Origin: Notamacropus eugenii
Taxonomy: Eukaryota > Chordata > Mammalia > Diprotodontia > Macropodidae
Direction of reading: 5' to 3'
Assembly (NCBI RefSeq): GCF_028372415.1
Contig: NC_092874.1
Location: 330,664,651-330,728,650 of the forward strand
DNA length: 64,000 bases
Shown: piece after piece, positions 62,956 to 64,000 of the stretch
Position numbering within the stretch: position 1 is the first letter of the stretch
Layout: every line of letters begins with the position of its first letter
The notes under the pieces: generated by a model
The model's database searches: none
What the model saw: the letters and a program-made list of their open reading frames with translations, nothing else
What the model was told of the DNA's origin: nothing
Translations under genes and position numbers: made by a program

Positions 62956-62959
62956 TAAA

Positions 62960-63212
62960 AATGATTTGGTCATTTTTCAGCCTTGTCCTTTTGTGACCCC
63001 ATTTGGGGTATTCTTGGTAAAGATATTGGAGTGATTTACCATTTTCTTCTCCACCTCATTTTACAGATGAGGAAACTGAAGCAAACAGGGTTAAGTGACT
63101 TGCCCAATGTCATACAATTACTAAGAGTCTGAAGCCAGATTTGAACTTTGGAAGATGAGTGTTCCTGATTCCGGGCCAGGCTCTCTATTCTCTGCTCCCT
63201 AACTGCCCAGTG
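62960..63212 (-). mobile_element. Marsupial tRNA-headed SINE with RTE tail
   Basis: Complete reverse copy: 'gtcatttttcagccttgtcc', 'gaccccatttggggtattct', 'gatgaggaaactgaagcaaa', 'gttaagtgacttgcccaatg', 'gccagatttgaactttggaa', head 'ctgctccctaactgccca'. Confidence 0.95.
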
Positions 63213-63811
63213 AAACATGTAGAGGTCTCCTAATACTAGTAAATATAATGTATAAGGTTAAAGATTTTGTAAAAATATTTCAAAGGAATGTGAAAGATTC
63301 AGAGGACTAAAGAATAATATACTGTATAGTAACATAAAGTCAGATGAGGTGAACTAACCCAGTTTTTCATTCAAACATTTCTGAGATATTGACAGGAGAA
63401 GATGGTAGCTGGCTATCCTGAGGAGGAGGAACAGATTTAAAAAGTAGCAGCTCTTTTAAACAAAGAAGGAATTCCCTCAGAGAAAGTGAGAGTTGCATCT
63501 AATAATAAAAATTATACTCCTTCTATAAGTAGTGCTAAGGCTAGAACTTCTGTGAACAGGACCAAACTAGCAACATTTTCAGGACAAGAACCACACCCTT
63601 TATGAAAGCAATCATGGGAAACTTGGATGAGTCATGTGTCAGACACAATAGAGCGTGGGCAGGTACAAGAGTCAGAAGAGAGAAGTAAATTGAAGGAGCC
63701 TTTTAAAGGAACCACTCTTATTATTGTTCAGGATCTAAGGACCTCATGGTCTGCAATTATATGGCAAGCATCTTTGTAAACCCTAGAAATATAATATAGT
63801 GGTAGTATGTG
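63213..63811. other. Unassigned non-coding sequence
   Basis: No repeat or exon recognised. Confidence 0.3.
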
Positions 63812-64000
63812 TGTTCACCCTTTGTTACTGAAGAAGACCATGACATCAGAGAAATGATGACATGACTTGCACTTGACTTTGTTTTGAGTGAGAGAGGGCT
63901 GTGCAGGTCACCAGCTTCACTTCTCCTCCAGAGTCATTTGAATCCAATGACCAGATATTCATCAGGATGACTGGAGATGATCCAGGATGATGCAATTGGG
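63812..64000 (+). repeat. Marsupial interspersed repeat (family name not recalled), cut by window edge
   Basis: 'ctgaagaagaccatgacatc', 'gtgagagagggctgtgcagg', 'tcaccagcttcacttctcct', 'catcaggatgactggagatg', 'atccaggatgatgcaattgg'. It runs off the right end. Confidence 0.8.

Overview
The window looks like an intergenic or intronic stretch of a marsupial (metatherian) genome. The evidence is its interspersed repeats. Many copies of a tRNA-headed SINE share their 3' tail with an RTE/BovB-type LINE. There is an L1 whose 3' end and 5' UTR match my memory of marsupial L1s. Older mammal-wide layers (L2/MIR, L3-CR1/MIR3, hAT MITEs) are also present. Base composition is AT-rich with few CpGs. The species cannot be named from sequence alone; an opossum-like or dasyurid-like genome would fit. 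No bacterial, phage or plasmid features were seen.

I found no host protein-coding exon, no structural RNA gene and no CRISPR array. The open frames of 60-160 codons are chance frames, antisense shadows of LINEs, or in-phase simple repeats. The only real coding signal is dead LINE coding sequence: L1 ORF1/ORF2 (6.7-1.95 kb, minus), RTE C-terminal remnants (1.3 kb; 26 kb), an RTE 3' end (47.8 kb), an RTE endonuclease remnant (57 kb, minus), L2 RT and endonuclease remnants (11.7-12.1 and 41.6-42.6 kb) and an L3/CR1 RT remnant (40 kb, minus).

Layout: 0-1.5 kb, MIR3, L2 and RTE fragments. 1.6-7.5 kb, a nearly full-length decayed L1 on the minus strand. 7.5-24.7 kb, SINEs, MIRs, L2, hAT MITEs, an L1 5' end, back-to-back L1 3' ends and an L3 split by a hAT element. 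24.65-25.95 kb, repeat-poor. 26-31.5 kb, dense MIR/SINE/hAT. 31.5-33.5 kb, the largest clean repeat-poor block, holding a palindrome flanked by direct repeats. 33.5-50.8 kb, mixed SINE/L2/L3/L1 with large microsatellites near 38.0 and 45.6 kb. 50.86-51.87 kb, repeat-poor. 51.9-60.8 kb, nested SINE-in-L3 and MITE-in-repeat structures. 61.1-62.0 kb, a unique stretch that keeps CpGs. 62.9-64 kb, a SINE and a marsupial repeat cut by the window edge.

Nothing here is a convincing new biological system. The most useful leads are the repeat-poor blocks as candidate regulatory DNA, a ZNF143-like motif at 34.65 kb, two L1 copies that keep 5' ends but lack 3' ends, and the nested insertions that give a relative age order. 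Repeat family names come from memory of consensus sequences and were not checked against a library, so boundaries are approximate (about 10-30 bases).
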